Both the position numbers and the translations under genes were made by a program. A stretch of DNA of 32,329 bases, taken from contig CAJUGT010000028.1 in the NCBI GenBank assembly GCA_910586435.1, forward strand, positions 2,875 to 35,203, given 5' to 3'. Shown in pieces: positions 1 to 8,028 of the stretch; position 1 is the first letter of the stretch; every line of letters begins with the position of its first letter. Source of the DNA: an uncultured Acetatifactor sp. Its GTDB lineage: Bacteria > Bacillota > Clostridia > Lachnospirales > Lachnospiraceae. The notes below the pieces were generated by a model. The model saw only the letters and a list, made by a program, of their open reading frames with translations, searched no databases and was not told where the DNA came from.

Positions 1-245
1 GGCACTGAGTATACATTTCCTGTTTTTATTCCAGTTCCGGAAATGTATTCTCAGCTCCTTACCCCTGCGGAAACAATTCCGTTCGACTTTCTGTCTCTCT
101 GAATTGCTTCCGGGCACTGAGTATACATTTCCTGTTTTTATTCCAGTTCCGGAAATGTATTCTCAGCACCTTACCCTGCGGAAACAATTCAGTTCGACTT
201 TCTGTCTCTCTGAATTGCTTCCGGGCACTGCGTATACATTTCCTG
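1..245. repeat. Tandem hairpin repeat array B (two units and a partial third)
   Basis: Units begin at 1, 113 and 224, giving periods of 112 and 111 bp; the third is cut off after about 22 bp. Each unit can form two hairpins. In the first, CTGAGTATACATTTCC pairs with GGAAATGTATTCTCAG at 15 of 16 positions around a loop starting TGTTTTTATTCC. In the second, GGAAACAATTC pairs with GAATTGCTTCC at 10 of 11. The array lies just downstream of the LysR gene stop. Architecture and loop resemble array A at 13331-13651. No credible coding capacity is seen. Confidence 0.85.
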
Positions 246-252
246 TTTATAA

Positions 253-1140
253 TTATATCTTTCCCATGATGTCCAAAAGTTTTCCTGCCGCTGCGGAGTA
301 TGGCGCATTACTGCCGGTTACAACGCAAAACTGCCTTTTGGGTATCATTTTATTAAAACGTAATTCAAATAACATCCCTGAATCCAAATCCTGTGCCGCA
401 AAATCCCTCACCACACAGCCTATCCCCAGATTTCTCAAAGCAAACTGCACAATCATATCACTGTTTGCCAATTCAAATTCCGGCCTCAGAGATATTCCAT
501 TCCCTTTCAAAAACCCATCCATATAATTTCTGGTACTTGTATTGCCCTCCAGGAAAATCATGGGAAGCTGTTCCAGTTCCTGCAAGTCCAGCATTTTATT
601 TTTATAAGAAATAAAACGTCTTCCCGCCACAAATACATCTTCAATTTCCCTGACCGCTTCCGTGCGGATGTCCCCGCTCTGTTCAAAAGGAGTGCTCACC
701 ACGCCGAAATCAATTTTTCCCTCCCGAAGGAGCCTTAAGGTTCCGGGAGTTGGCGCATTGCTGACAATCACTTTTATGCCTGGATACTGTTCATGAAATT
801 CCTCCAAAAAAGGAAGCAGATAAAATCGCAGCGTCATATCACTTGCGCCGATATGAACTTCTCCCAAGTCAAGATTGCGCATCTGTCTGACCTTCTCCAC
901 GCCCTGTTCTATCTGTTCATAGCCCTTCTCCACATAGCCATATAGAATTCGCCCTTCTCCCGTAAGACGTATTCCTCTGGATACACGTTGGAACAATGAT
1001 ACTTCAAGAATTCTCTCCAACTGTTTCAGCGACTGGCTTACCGCCGGTTGAGAAATAGAAAGAGCGTTTGCTGCGCCTGTCACACTTCCCAGCTTCGCCG
1101 TATAGTAAAAGACTTTATAGTATTCCAGATTACCAACCAT
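253..1140 (-). CDS. LysR-family transcriptional regulator
   Basis: This is a DNA-binding regulator of 295 residues, the usual LysR length. An N-terminal winged helix-turn-helix (about residues 2-60, with SVTGAANALSISQPAVSQSL as the helix-turn-helix) is followed by a substrate-binding effector domain (about 88-290). The start at 1140 is chosen because AAAGGA lies five bases upstream; an open frame continues to 1191 without a better site. The gene lies 70 bp downstream of purA on the same strand and could be read from the purA promoter. LysR proteins often control a divergent neighbour, but none exists here, so target and effector are unknown. The family is clear; the specific role is not. Confidence 0.9.
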   Translation of the reverse strand: MVGNLEYYKVFYYTAKLGSVTGAANALSISQPAVSQSLKQLERILEVSLFQRVSRGIRLTGEGRILYGYVEKGYEQIEQGVEKVRQMRNLDLGEVHIGASDMTLRFYLLPFLEEFHEQYPGIKVIVSNAPTPGTLRLLREGKIDFGVVSTPFEQSGDIRTEAVREIEDVFVAGRRFISYKNKMLDLQELEQLPMIFLEGNTSTRNYMDGFLKGNGISLRPEFELANSDMIVQFALRNLGIGCVVRDFAAQDLDSGMLFELRFNKMIPKRQFCVVTGSNAPYSAAAGKLLDIMGKI

Positions 1141-1210
1141 ACCCATCCTTTCATGATTTTCCGCGCCTTGCAGACTGAAATTCTGCCTCACTTGACGGAA
1201 AATGAATGTG

Positions 1211-2497
1211 TTATTTTCCGAAAGGGGTGTATATAATATCCTCCCTGCCAGGGCCGTTGCTGACCATAGTGATAGGATATCCTATTTTCTCCTGGATAAA
1301 CTCTATATATTTTCTGCAATTCTCCGGAAGTTCCTCATATTTTTTAATTCCCCGTATCTCACATTTCCAACCGGGCAATTTCTCGAAGACAGGCTTTGCC
1401 TTATCCAATTTTGCCGTCACCGGGAACTGGGTGGTAATCTCTCCGTCAATCTCATAGCCCACACATACCGGGATTTCCTCCAGGTATCCCAATACATCCA
1501 GCACAGTAAAAGCCACATCCGTAGCCCCCTGAAGACGGCAGCCATAACTGGACGCCACGCAGTCAAACCACCCTACACGCCTGGGCCGCCCTGTGGTTGC
1601 GCCATACTCACCTCCATCGCCGCCCCTGCGACGCAATTCCTCCGCCTCTTCGCCAAACAGTTCGGATACAAATGCCCCTGCCCCTACCGCAGAAGAATAA
1701 GCTTTACAAACCGTTACAATCTGCTTAATCTCATAGGGCGGAATTCCTGCTCCAATGGCTCCAAACGCAGCCAGTGTGGAAGAAGAAGTCACCATAGGAT
1801 AAATTCCATGATCAGGATCTTTCAATGTTCCCAACTGTCCCTCCAGCAGAATCGTTTTACCCTCTTTCAACGCACTGTCCAAAAAAGCGGACACGTCACA
1901 CACATACGGCGCAATCATATCCCTGTAACCGTGCAATTCCTCTAAAAGCGCATCAGAATCAATCAAAGGCTTATGATACAAATGCTCTAAGAGTACGTTT
2001 TTTGTCTCACAAATACGCACTGCTTTTTCCTTTAGCAACGCCTCGTCAAAAAGTTCGCTCACCTGAAAGCCAATCTTGGCATACTTATCCGAATAAAAGG
2101 GCGCAATCCCGGATTTGGTGGAACCAAAAGACTTTCCGCCCAATCTCTCTTCCTCATACTGGTCAAATAGTATGTGGTAGGACATAACCATCTGTGCCCT
2201 CTCTGACACCAATATTTTCGGGTTTGGAACCCCTTTGTCTACAATAGACCCTATCTCTTTTATCAGCAGAGGTATATTTAACGCCACACCATTTCCTATT
2301 ACACTGGTTATATGATTGTAAAAGACTCCTGATGGCAATGTATGAAGCGCAAATTTGCCATAATGATTCACAATGGTATGTCCGGCATTGGCTCCTCCCT
2401 GAAACCGAACGACAATATCCGCTTCCTCAGCCATCATATCGGTAATTTTCCCTTTTCCCTCATCACCCCAGTTAGCCCCAACAATTGCCTTAACCAT
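1211..2497 (-). CDS. purA: Adenylosuccinate synthase
   Basis: PurA joins IMP and aspartate using GTP to give adenylosuccinate, the first committed step from IMP to AMP, in the cytoplasm. The 428-residue length is normal for the family. The N-terminal GTP-binding loop GDEGKGK (residues 11-17) and the following NAGHTIV motif are intact, and the C-terminal base-recognition region is complete (ending near VSNGPGRED). The start at 2497 follows GGAGGG with five bases of spacing; an in-frame extension to 2521 lacks such a site. It is the only purine gene here. A promoter-like pair lies at 2705-2733, followed by a leader of about 200 bp with a MITE-like end at its beginning. Confidence 0.97.
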   Translation of the reverse strand: MVKAIVGANWGDEGKGKITDMMAEEADIVVRFQGGANAGHTIVNHYGKFALHTLPSGVFYNHITSVIGNGVALNIPLLIKEIGSIVDKGVPNPKILVSERAQMVMSYHILFDQYEEERLGGKSFGSTKSGIAPFYSDKYAKIGFQVSELFDEALLKEKAVRICETKNVLLEHLYHKPLIDSDALLEELHGYRDMIAPYVCDVSAFLDSALKEGKTILLEGQLGTLKDPDHGIYPMVTSSSTLAAFGAIGAGIPPYEIKQIVTVCKAYSSAVGAGAFVSELFGEEAEELRRRGGDGGEYGATTGRPRRVGWFDCVASSYGCRLQGATDVAFTVLDVLGYLEEIPVCVGYEIDGEITTQFPVTAKLDKAKPVFEKLPGWKCEIRGIKKYEELPENCRKYIEFIQEKIGYPITMVSNGPGREDIIYTPFGK

Positions 2498-2663
2498 ATT
2501 ACCCTCCATTCTCCGCAGCAAGACGGCAGCTCTCCTCTATCGCTCTCAGTAAGAATGAAAATTAATTTCTTATGATATGCAGCATACCTGACAAAATGGA
2601 CAGCCTGATTTTAAAAGTATGTCGATGGGACATTTCTCACAAAAATAGGACAAACTTCAAAGC

Positions 2664-2706
2664 AGGGCGTGCAATCCAAAAGAATTAACCTTCAAACACG
2701 CCCTAG
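2664..2706. repeat. MITE-like end and short inverted repeat at the purA promoter
   Basis: AGGGCGTG (2664-2671) and CACGCCCT (2697-2704) form an 8-bp perfect inverted repeat. Read on the minus strand, 2706-2689 is CTAGGGCGTGTTTGAAGG, which closely matches the terminal repeat of the 166-bp element at 22921-23086. This is probably a remnant or deletion derivative of that family. It abuts the purA -10 box, so it also forms the start of the purA transcript. Confidence 0.55.
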
Positions 2707-2733
2707 TATAACACATAATATAACATAAGTAAA
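2705..2733 (-). promoter_or_regulatory. Putative purA promoter
   Basis: On the minus strand TTTACT (2733-2728) and TATACT (2710-2705) are 17 bp apart, matching the vegetative sigma factor pattern. The predicted start near 2698 gives a leader of about 200 nt. The -10 box shares its last bases with the MITE-like end. Confidence 0.5.
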
Positions 2734-2734
2734 A

Positions 2735-3120
2735 TCAATAAATTTTATACATAATATAATTTATAATTAACTTATTTATAACCTTTTTCCTTCCTATTTT
2801 AAGTCGCTGCCAGGCGGCACTAAAGGGTGTGGTTCCTTCGGCGCACACACAGGAGAGACAAATTTCATTCATAAGTACCCAGAGACACTAAGTAGTGTCT
2901 CATGAAATTTGCTCTCGTGTACCTTCGTAACCCCACTTGTCCAGCTAAATATTTTTAATAAATAGATTGACAGGGCACCTCCGTTCCGAGACTGTTTTTC
3001 AATTTCCTCTTGACATTTCTTAGCTGGACTATTTTGTCTTTGTATTTTCTTGTTTCCCTATATTGTTTGATTATTATTTTCACTCAACCTTTCATGGCAT
3101 TTCAGAGGTACGCACTTCTA
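2735..3120. other. Gene-free region with a nested hairpin element (about 2820-3030)
   Basis: No credible gene is seen. After an AT-rich stretch there is a compact set of inverted repeats. GAGAGACAAATTTCAT (2853-2868) pairs with ATGAAATTTGCTCTC (2902-2916) with one bulge. Inside it lies a perfect hairpin, GAGACACT (2882-2889) with AGTGTCTC (2894-2901). GTCCAGCTAA (2939-2948) pairs perfectly with TTAGCTGGAC (3020-3029). The interval inside that last stem contains CCGAGACTGTTTTT, resembling CGGGACTGTTTTT in array A. It may be a non-coding RNA or a mobile palindromic element; the strand is unknown. Confidence 0.6.
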
Positions 3121-3124
3121 CTAG

Positions 3125-3546
3125 CAGCTGTACTCCTTCCGAGCGGCTAAACCCCTTCCGGCAGCTGTGCCCCTTCCGAAAACTGCACTCCTTCAGGCGA
3201 CTAAACCCCTTCCGAAGGCTGCACTCCCTCGGGAGGCTGAAAACCCTCCGGCAGCTGTGCCCCTTCCGGTGGCTGCGCTCCCTCGGGCGACTGAAAACCT
3301 TCCGGAGACTGCGCTCCCTCCGGCGGCTAAACCCCTTCCGAAGGCTGCGCTCCTTCTGGGCGGCTAAACCCCTTCCGGCAGCTGTGCCCCTTCCGAAGGC
3401 TGCACTCCTTCAGGCGACTGAAAACCTTCCGGAGACTGCGCTCCCTCCAGCGGCTGAAATCCTTCTGGTGGCTGCGCTCCTTCAGGCGGCTGAAATCCTT
3501 CCGGTGGCTGCGCTCCTTCAGGCAACTGAAAACCCTCCGGCAGCTG
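3125..3546 (-). repeat. 18-bp (hexapeptide) tandem repeat tract crossing the stop codon of the lipoprotein gene
   Basis: On the minus strand an 18-bp unit encodes Gln-x-(Pro/Ser/Leu)-Glu-Gly-(Ala/Phe/Val). About ten units form the C-terminus of the lipoprotein up to its stop at 3364-3366. About eleven more units continue beyond the stop. The stop is a TAG at a position that is CAG (Gln) in other units. Three further TAG codons at equivalent places lie at 3327-3329, 3201-3203 and 3147-3149. One extra base near 3355-3357 shifts the frame between the first two of these stops. Confidence 0.85.
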
Positions 3547-5412
3547 TCCCTGCTCTTGTGGCATATCTCCGTCCATTCCTCTATGGCTCCCCCAGCCCTC
3601 TTTTCCTCCCCATACATTTCCTGGTCCGGGGCCAAAACCACCCATGCCTTTCCCATAAATCAGATTGTCCAATGTAACAGAATGTTCCGTCTCACCCGCC
3701 GAAATGATATATGTCTCTCCCTGCTTTAAATCCGGACTGCTGACCACTATGGAATCAAAATCACTTTCAGCCGTATAAGAAACCAGTATCTCTCCCTGGA
3801 CATTTTTCACCATCACCTCAGTACCTGCATTCTGTTTGTCTGTCTGAATCAATATGGAACCCTGGGTGGAAGTTTCGCCAAAATTCATCGCCATTCCCGA
3901 GCTTCCCACTGCCACTACAATCCCACCTGTTATCTCTCCCACGCCATCATAATCAAGCGCTCCGTTTGCATGGTTCTCAGGTCCTGAAATATAAACTTCA
4001 CCTCCTGTCACTGTCAATGTTCCATTGGAATCTATCCCGTCTCCATCCGCCCGAATATTTATGATACCCCCGGAAATTACCAAGGTAGAATCGTTTGCTT
4101 CCGCAAAACTCTCCCTGCCGAACGGCCCTTTGTTCCCACTCTGGTCATTGCCCCCTGCCGCATTCAAACCATCGTCAGTGGCGTACAGCCGAATCTTCCC
4201 ACCGGAAATCACTACATGATTGCCCTCAATTCCTTCATAACTATCGGTTATATCAATGCTGCCTCCCGCAACCATCACAGTGTCATCCGCATGAAATCCG
4301 TCATCCCCTGTGGCTATCTGGAACTCACCGCCATATATGGTAAGATTTACATTGGAATGCAATGCGTCATCCTGAGAATCTATGATAAATTTGCCTCCAT
4401 TTACCACCAAATCTCCTGATGCCTTTATTCCTTTCGCGCTCACCTCTCCCCCTGTTTCATCTCTCGCCAAGGTTTTCTCAGCGCTGCCTCCCCCTGCCGC
4501 AATCACAAAATTTCCCCCATCAATCTGTAGAAAATTTCCTGCGCTGATTCCATCTCCATGAGCGGTAATTGTAATCTCCCCTCCCCCAATGTAAACATAT
4601 CCCTTTTCTGTATTCGTATCATGCTCGGAATGTATCCCATCTTTGCCTGATGTAATAGCACAGGTGCCTCCCGCAACCCGTACACTGTCCTTTCCGGAAA
4701 GTCCATGTCCAGGCGCCGAAACGGTAAGATTGCCATCCGTAATCTTCAGATCATCTTTGGAGACAATCCCATGACCTTCCGCCGCCTTGATTTCCAGGCT
4801 TCCCCTGCCGTTAATCGTCAGATTGCTTTTGGCAAAAATCACTCCGTCTATCTTATTATCATCCAATACCCTATAGCCGCCTTCATTTTCCAGCATGTTG
4901 ACAGAGCCTTCCGCCAAAGTGATAAACACCTTATCCGCTGACGATACATAAATGGCCGCGTTTTCACTGTTGGATATGACCACATTATCCAGCACCAGCT
5001 GAATCTTATCCATATCCCCTGCCGCAACTACAATCATTCCCTCCCGCAAAGTACCGGTTAGATAATATGTGCCTTCTTCCACAATCCAAATCTTGCCATC
5101 CTCCACCGTAACCGCCTGAGAATCGCATTGAGCAGAATTATCTGACAGAACTATCCTCACGCCCTCCTTTTCCTCTCCTTCCAGATCCCTGTCCGTGAAC
5201 ATATCCTCCCTTGTAACCAGACTGACAGCAGCCGCATTTACCTCTAAGTCATTTTTTTGTTGTTCTTTTGTCTCTTCATAAAATGTGTCAGAAATATTTC
5301 CACAGGCTGCCATTGTCAATACTGCCATACTGACTGCCATGATAAGCGCTCTTTTTTTATAACCATATCTTTTTCCCATATCTTTTCCCATACTTTTTCT
5401 CTTTTTTCCCAT
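3364..5412 (-). CDS. Carbohydrate-binding beta-helix lipoprotein (Cthe_2159/DUF4353-like)
   Basis: A predicted exported lipoprotein of 682 residues. It has a very basic N-terminus, a hydrophobic segment and a lipobox ending in MAAC (Cys about residue 37). A long middle part consists of short repeated strands of the type 'GG.I.I...DGI', typical of right-handed parallel beta-helices; the Cthe_2159 family binds acidic polysaccharides and calcium. A Gly-rich linker leads to a Q-x-P-E-G hexapeptide tail. The start at 5412 is supported by GGAAGGG seven bases upstream; a TTG at 5445 is less likely. It is the last gene of an operon with the VTC and DUF4956 genes, a recurrent set in clostridia. A surface polymer-binding role is inferred. 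Confidence 0.85.
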   Translation of the reverse strand: MGKKRKSMGKDMGKRYGYKKRALIMAVSMAVLTMAACGNISDTFYEETKEQQKNDLEVNAAAVSLVTREDMFTDRDLEGEEKEGVRIVLSDNSAQCDSQAVTVEDGKIWIVEEGTYYLTGTLREGMIVVAAGDMDKIQLVLDNVVISNSENAAIYVSSADKVFITLAEGSVNMLENEGGYRVLDDNKIDGVIFAKSNLTINGRGSLEIKAAEGHGIVSKDDLKITDGNLTVSAPGHGLSGKDSVRVAGGTCAITSGKDGIHSEHDTNTEKGYVYIGGGEITITAHGDGISAGNFLQIDGGNFVIAAGGGSAEKTLARDETGGEVSAKGIKASGDLVVNGGKFIIDSQDDALHSNVNLTIYGGEFQIATGDDGFHADDTVMVAGGSIDITDSYEGIEGNHVVISGGKIRLYATDDGLNAAGGNDQSGNKGPFGRESFAEANDSTLVISGGIINIRADGDGIDSNGTLTVTGGEVYISGPENHANGALDYDGVGEITGGIVVAVGSSGMAMNFGETSTQGSILIQTDKQNAGTEVMVKNVQGEILVSYTAESDFDSIVVSSPDLKQGETYIISAGETEHSVTLDNLIYGKGMGGFGPGPGNVWGGKEGWGSHRGMDGDMPQEQGQLPEGFQLPEGAQPPEGFQPPEGAQPPEGFQPLEGAQSPEGFQSPEGVQPSEGAQLPEGV

Positions 5413-5463
5413 GCTTCTTCCCTTCCGGTTCCTGTTGCTGTCCAATTTTTCGGTTCCTGTTGA

Positions 5464-6156
5464 TTATAATTCGCTCACCGTTGTATCTTGACATGAGATA
5501 GATATTTCCAGATTTCCATTTCTGACCCGGAGTTTGTCAATCAACTCCTTTTCTTCCTTAGAACTTTTGAGTGCCAGCTGATATGTAAGCTTAAAAAGGC
5601 TTCCCAAATTGGTTGTCTTCACCTGGGTCAACTCATAAGACTCCGTAAATTCATGCAGAATTTCATCAAATACCCCTGTGTAATCCAAATCTTCCGGAAT
5701 GGTAATATGAAGGACCTTGTACTTCTCCCTGTTTTTTTTCACCCCAAAGTCAATTCTATGATAAAGAAGCATACTTCCGCCTAAAATCAAAGCAAATAAC
5801 ACTGCGTATCCCAGATACCCCATACCTGCGATAAGTCCGGTACACATGGCAAGAAAAATAGCTCCTATTTCTTTCGCCGTACCAGGCGCCGAGCGAAAAC
5901 GAACCAGGCTGAACGTCCCTGCCACAGCCACGCTTGTCCCAATATTACCATTCACCATCATAATCACCACACACACTACTGCCGGCAGAGTGGCCAAAGT
6001 CACCAGAAATCCTTTTGTGTACCGATTTTTATATGTATAGATTCCTGCCAACAAAAGCCCAATGAACAAAGACACCCCAAGACATAATAAAAAATCACTG
6101 ACAGAAATAAGCGCTGCGGACGATGAATCAAAAATCCCTGTGAATATTGTGTGCAT
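5464..6156 (-). CDS. DUF4956 membrane protein
   Basis: A protein of 230 residues with an N-terminal membrane portion of three or four hydrophobic segments (around residues 15-40, 48-68 and 95-130) and a soluble C-terminal half that is probably cytoplasmic. This layout is typical of DUF4956, whose molecular function is unknown. The start at 6156 is chosen because AAGGAGG lies about ten bases upstream; an open frame reaching 6207 would overlap the upstream gene. It sits 28 bp after the VTC gene and 51 bp before the lipoprotein gene, so all three are probably co-transcribed. The constant pairing with VTC-type enzymes suggests a membrane partner; this is inference. Confidence 0.85.
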   Translation of the reverse strand: MHTIFTGIFDSSSAALISVSDFLLCLGVSLFIGLLLAGIYTYKNRYTKGFLVTLATLPAVVCVVIMMVNGNIGTSVAVAGTFSLVRFRSAPGTAKEIGAIFLAMCTGLIAGMGYLGYAVLFALILGGSMLLYHRIDFGVKKNREKYKVLHITIPEDLDYTGVFDEILHEFTESYELTQVKTTNLGSLFKLTYQLALKSSKEEKELIDKLRVRNGNLEISISCQDTTVSEL

Positions 6157-6184
6157 TCTATAAAATCCTCCTTCAAAATTTGTG

Positions 6185-6919
6185 CTACGAAATACTTCTC
6201 TTCTCATCAGACAGTTCCCTGTCCCGAAACCTCAGATAGGCGTTTCCATACTTTGAAAAAGAAGTTTTTCTGATTTTTTCCTGCGATAATACCTTTGCCA
6301 TCCAGATCGGCAGACTGTTCGGGGTCTTTACTTCCATCAGCACCTGTCCGGGAGCAAGAATGGATTCCCCGTAGATGCCTGTGCCCAAAGACAAATCTGT
6401 ATCCCGCCACAATATATTCTCATCAAAAGTAATCCGAAATTCGCTTGGTACCTTTGTAAAATACGCCTCCCTTTCATAGGAAAGAAACACTTTGGGCGCT
6501 AATGTTTTATAAAATCCCAACACATAATCAATCTCTTTTATAATCTGTGTTTTTTCCGAAACCTGAGTCTTTCCCGTCAAATATTCCATGGCCTGTACAC
6601 GCGCGGCGCTGAAACGCCGTTTGTAAACCACGGAATCATATTTCTTCTTCAGCTCCACGAACACCTCTTCTTCAGGCCCCGCCTGTTTATAACTTCTGAC
6701 ACGCAGCTTCTCTTTGTATACAGGTTTCTCCAGAGATGCTCTGATAAGACGATAAGTATCCGTATCAAAATAAATATTTCGGATGGTACTATGCCCGTAT
6801 TTATCCAAAACCATATAGGGTTTCATAGCCTCCATGATTTTCTCCCGCTGTCTTTTAGAAAGCAAAAACTTAATTTCATATCTCTGAAAGGTCATTTGTG
6901 GCATTTCTTTTCTATCCAT
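6185..6919 (-). CDS. VTC-domain (polyphosphate polymerase-type) protein
   Basis: A protein of 244 residues matching the VTC fold, whose yeast Vtc4 member makes polyphosphate from ATP inside a tunnel lined with basic residues. The expected pattern is visible: RYEIKFLL at the N-terminus, EKLRVRSY, VFVELKKK, YKRR, LSYEREAY, RITFDENI and LMEVKTPNSLPIW. It spans only the catalytic domain, with no SPX domain or membrane segment, as is usual for bacterial members. AGGAGG seven bases before the start supports 6919. It is the first gene of the operon. Whether the bacterial enzyme makes polyphosphate or acts on another phosphoryl substrate cannot be told from sequence. Confidence 0.87.
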   Translation of the reverse strand: MDRKEMPQMTFQRYEIKFLLSKRQREKIMEAMKPYMVLDKYGHSTIRNIYFDTDTYRLIRASLEKPVYKEKLRVRSYKQAGPEEEVFVELKKKYDSVVYKRRFSAARVQAMEYLTGKTQVSEKTQIIKEIDYVLGFYKTLAPKVFLSYEREAYFTKVPSEFRITFDENILWRDTDLSLGTGIYGESILAPGQVLMEVKTPNSLPIWMAKVLSQEKIRKTSFSKYGNAYLRFRDRELSDEKRSIS

Positions 6920-7214
6920 ACGCAGTCCTCCTATTCCAGTGCCGTCTTTAGATTATGGCATCCTTAGCAGGGAAGGGGTTCCGCCGCTAAGGCATCTGAA
7001 ATCTTTCCTGATATTTGTTCTGGTTTCAAAGCCAATCTTAGCAATCCAACCTAAATACTGCCTAAAAAATATGTGAATTTTCTGTGTTATCTTTGGACCA
7101 CTTCTGTCCCAAAGCTTTTCTTCTCTTATCCGATTAAAGTGATTGCTGACCTTTCCCAATACAGATATCTATAAAATAAGTTTACTCGTCAAGGCTGTTG
7201 CTGACCTTTCCTTC
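6920..7214. other. Intergenic region between divergent operons
   Basis: No convincing gene. A hairpin (CCTTAGC 6962-6968 with GCTAAGG 6986-6992) lies in the probable leader of the VTC operon and might act in attenuation. A 14-bp sequence TTGCTGACCTTTCC occurs at 7143-7156 and again at 7198-7211, just before the promoter of the response regulator gene. A 68-codon open frame on the minus strand (6953-7159) has no ribosome site or recognisable motif and is not called. Confidence 0.5.
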
Positions 7215-7243
7215 TTGCGCAGGCACAGTGGATATGTTAGTAT
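7215..7243 (+). promoter_or_regulatory. Promoter of the two-component system
   Basis: TTGCGC (7215-7220) and TAGTAT (7238-7243) are 17 bp apart, 40 bp before the response regulator start. A direct repeat (TTGCTGACCTTTCC) ends 3 bp upstream of the -35 box and could be an operator. Confidence 0.6.
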
Positions 7244-7282
7244 GGAAACAGATAACGAAACACAAGTACAGGGGATTTTCCT

Positions 7283-7963
7283 ATGCGAATACTGATTGCA
7301 GATGATGACAAAGACATTGCAAGGGCTCTGACAGCCCTTTTTGAACATAATCATTACAGTGTGGATGCTGTTTTCAATGGTACGGATGCTCTGGACCATG
7401 CCCTGATTGGAGGGTATGACGGCGTCATATTGGATATTATGATGCCGGGCATGGATGGCATAGAAGTACTGCGACGGCTGCGCGCAAAGGGCTGCACCAC
7501 CCCAATATTGCTGCTCACCGCAAGAAGCGATGTGGAAGACCGTGTAAACGGCCTGGATGCCGGGGCCGATGATTATCTGCCCAAACCCTTTGCCGCCAGC
7601 GAACTTCTTGCAAGAGTACGGGCCATGCTGCGCAGAAAGGAAAACTACAGTACAGATATATTGGAATATGGGGGTCTGAGCCTGAACCAGGCCACCTTTG
7701 AGTTGAATTGTAACAATCATTCCCTTCGGCTTGGCAGCAGGGAATTTCAGATGCTCCAGCTTTTGATGCGGTCTCCCGGCACCATCATTCCCACGGAACA
7801 GTTTATGGAACGCATCTGGGGCTGGGACTCCGAAGTGGAAGTGAGTATTGTATGGGTATATGTATCCAATCTCAGAAAGAAATTTGACAGTCTTGGCAGT
7901 TGTGTCAGTATCAGAGCCATTCGTGGGGTAGGATACTGCCTTGAGGAAAAGCGCCAGGCATGA
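7283..7963 (+). CDS. OmpR/PhoB-family response regulator
   Basis: A transcription factor of 226 residues. The receiver domain (about 1-115) has acidic residues D7-D9, phospho-acceptor D51 in DGVILDIMMPG, LLTAR for the switch threonine, and the conserved lysine in YLPKPF. A C-terminal winged-helix DNA-binding domain (about 128-224) ends with RAIRGVGYCLEE, the usual wing motif. AGGGG eight bases upstream supports the start. The histidine kinase gene begins 65 bp downstream on the same strand, and both are probably read from the promoter at 7215-7243. The regulated genes are not evident: the nearest transporter, BceAB, is 16 kb away. Confidence 0.95.
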   Translation: MRILIADDDKDIARALTALFEHNHYSVDAVFNGTDALDHALIGGYDGVILDIMMPGMDGIEVLRRLRAKGCTTPILLLTARSDVEDRVNGLDAGADDYLPKPFAASELLARVRAMLRRKENYSTDILEYGGLSLNQATFELNCNNHSLRLGSREFQMLQLLMRSPGTIIPTEQFMERIWGWDSEVEVSIVWVYVSNLRKKFDSLGSCVSIRAIRGVGYCLEEKRQA

Positions 7964-8028
7964 CAAAATTAAATCATATTTCCTAAATCATATTTCATTC
8001 TAAACACATTATGGAAAGGATTCCCATC

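Noticed and set aside
1..245. CRISPR array
   Set aside because: Whole 111-112 bp units are repeated with no short repeat/variable spacer pattern and no cas genes.
3063..3677. Long plus-strand frame rich in Arg, Leu and Pro over the repeat tract
   Set aside because: It is the mirror of the 18-bp repeats of the lipoprotein gene; the other strand has signal peptide, ribosome site and family match.
6953..7159. 68-codon minus-strand frame upstream of the VTC operon
   Set aside because: No ribosome site or motif; it includes the leader hairpin and direct repeat, so it is more likely non-coding.
7169..7966. 265-codon minus-strand frame opposite the response regulator
   Set aside because: It lies antisense to a complete OmpR-family gene with promoter and ribosome site, and shows no domain of its own.
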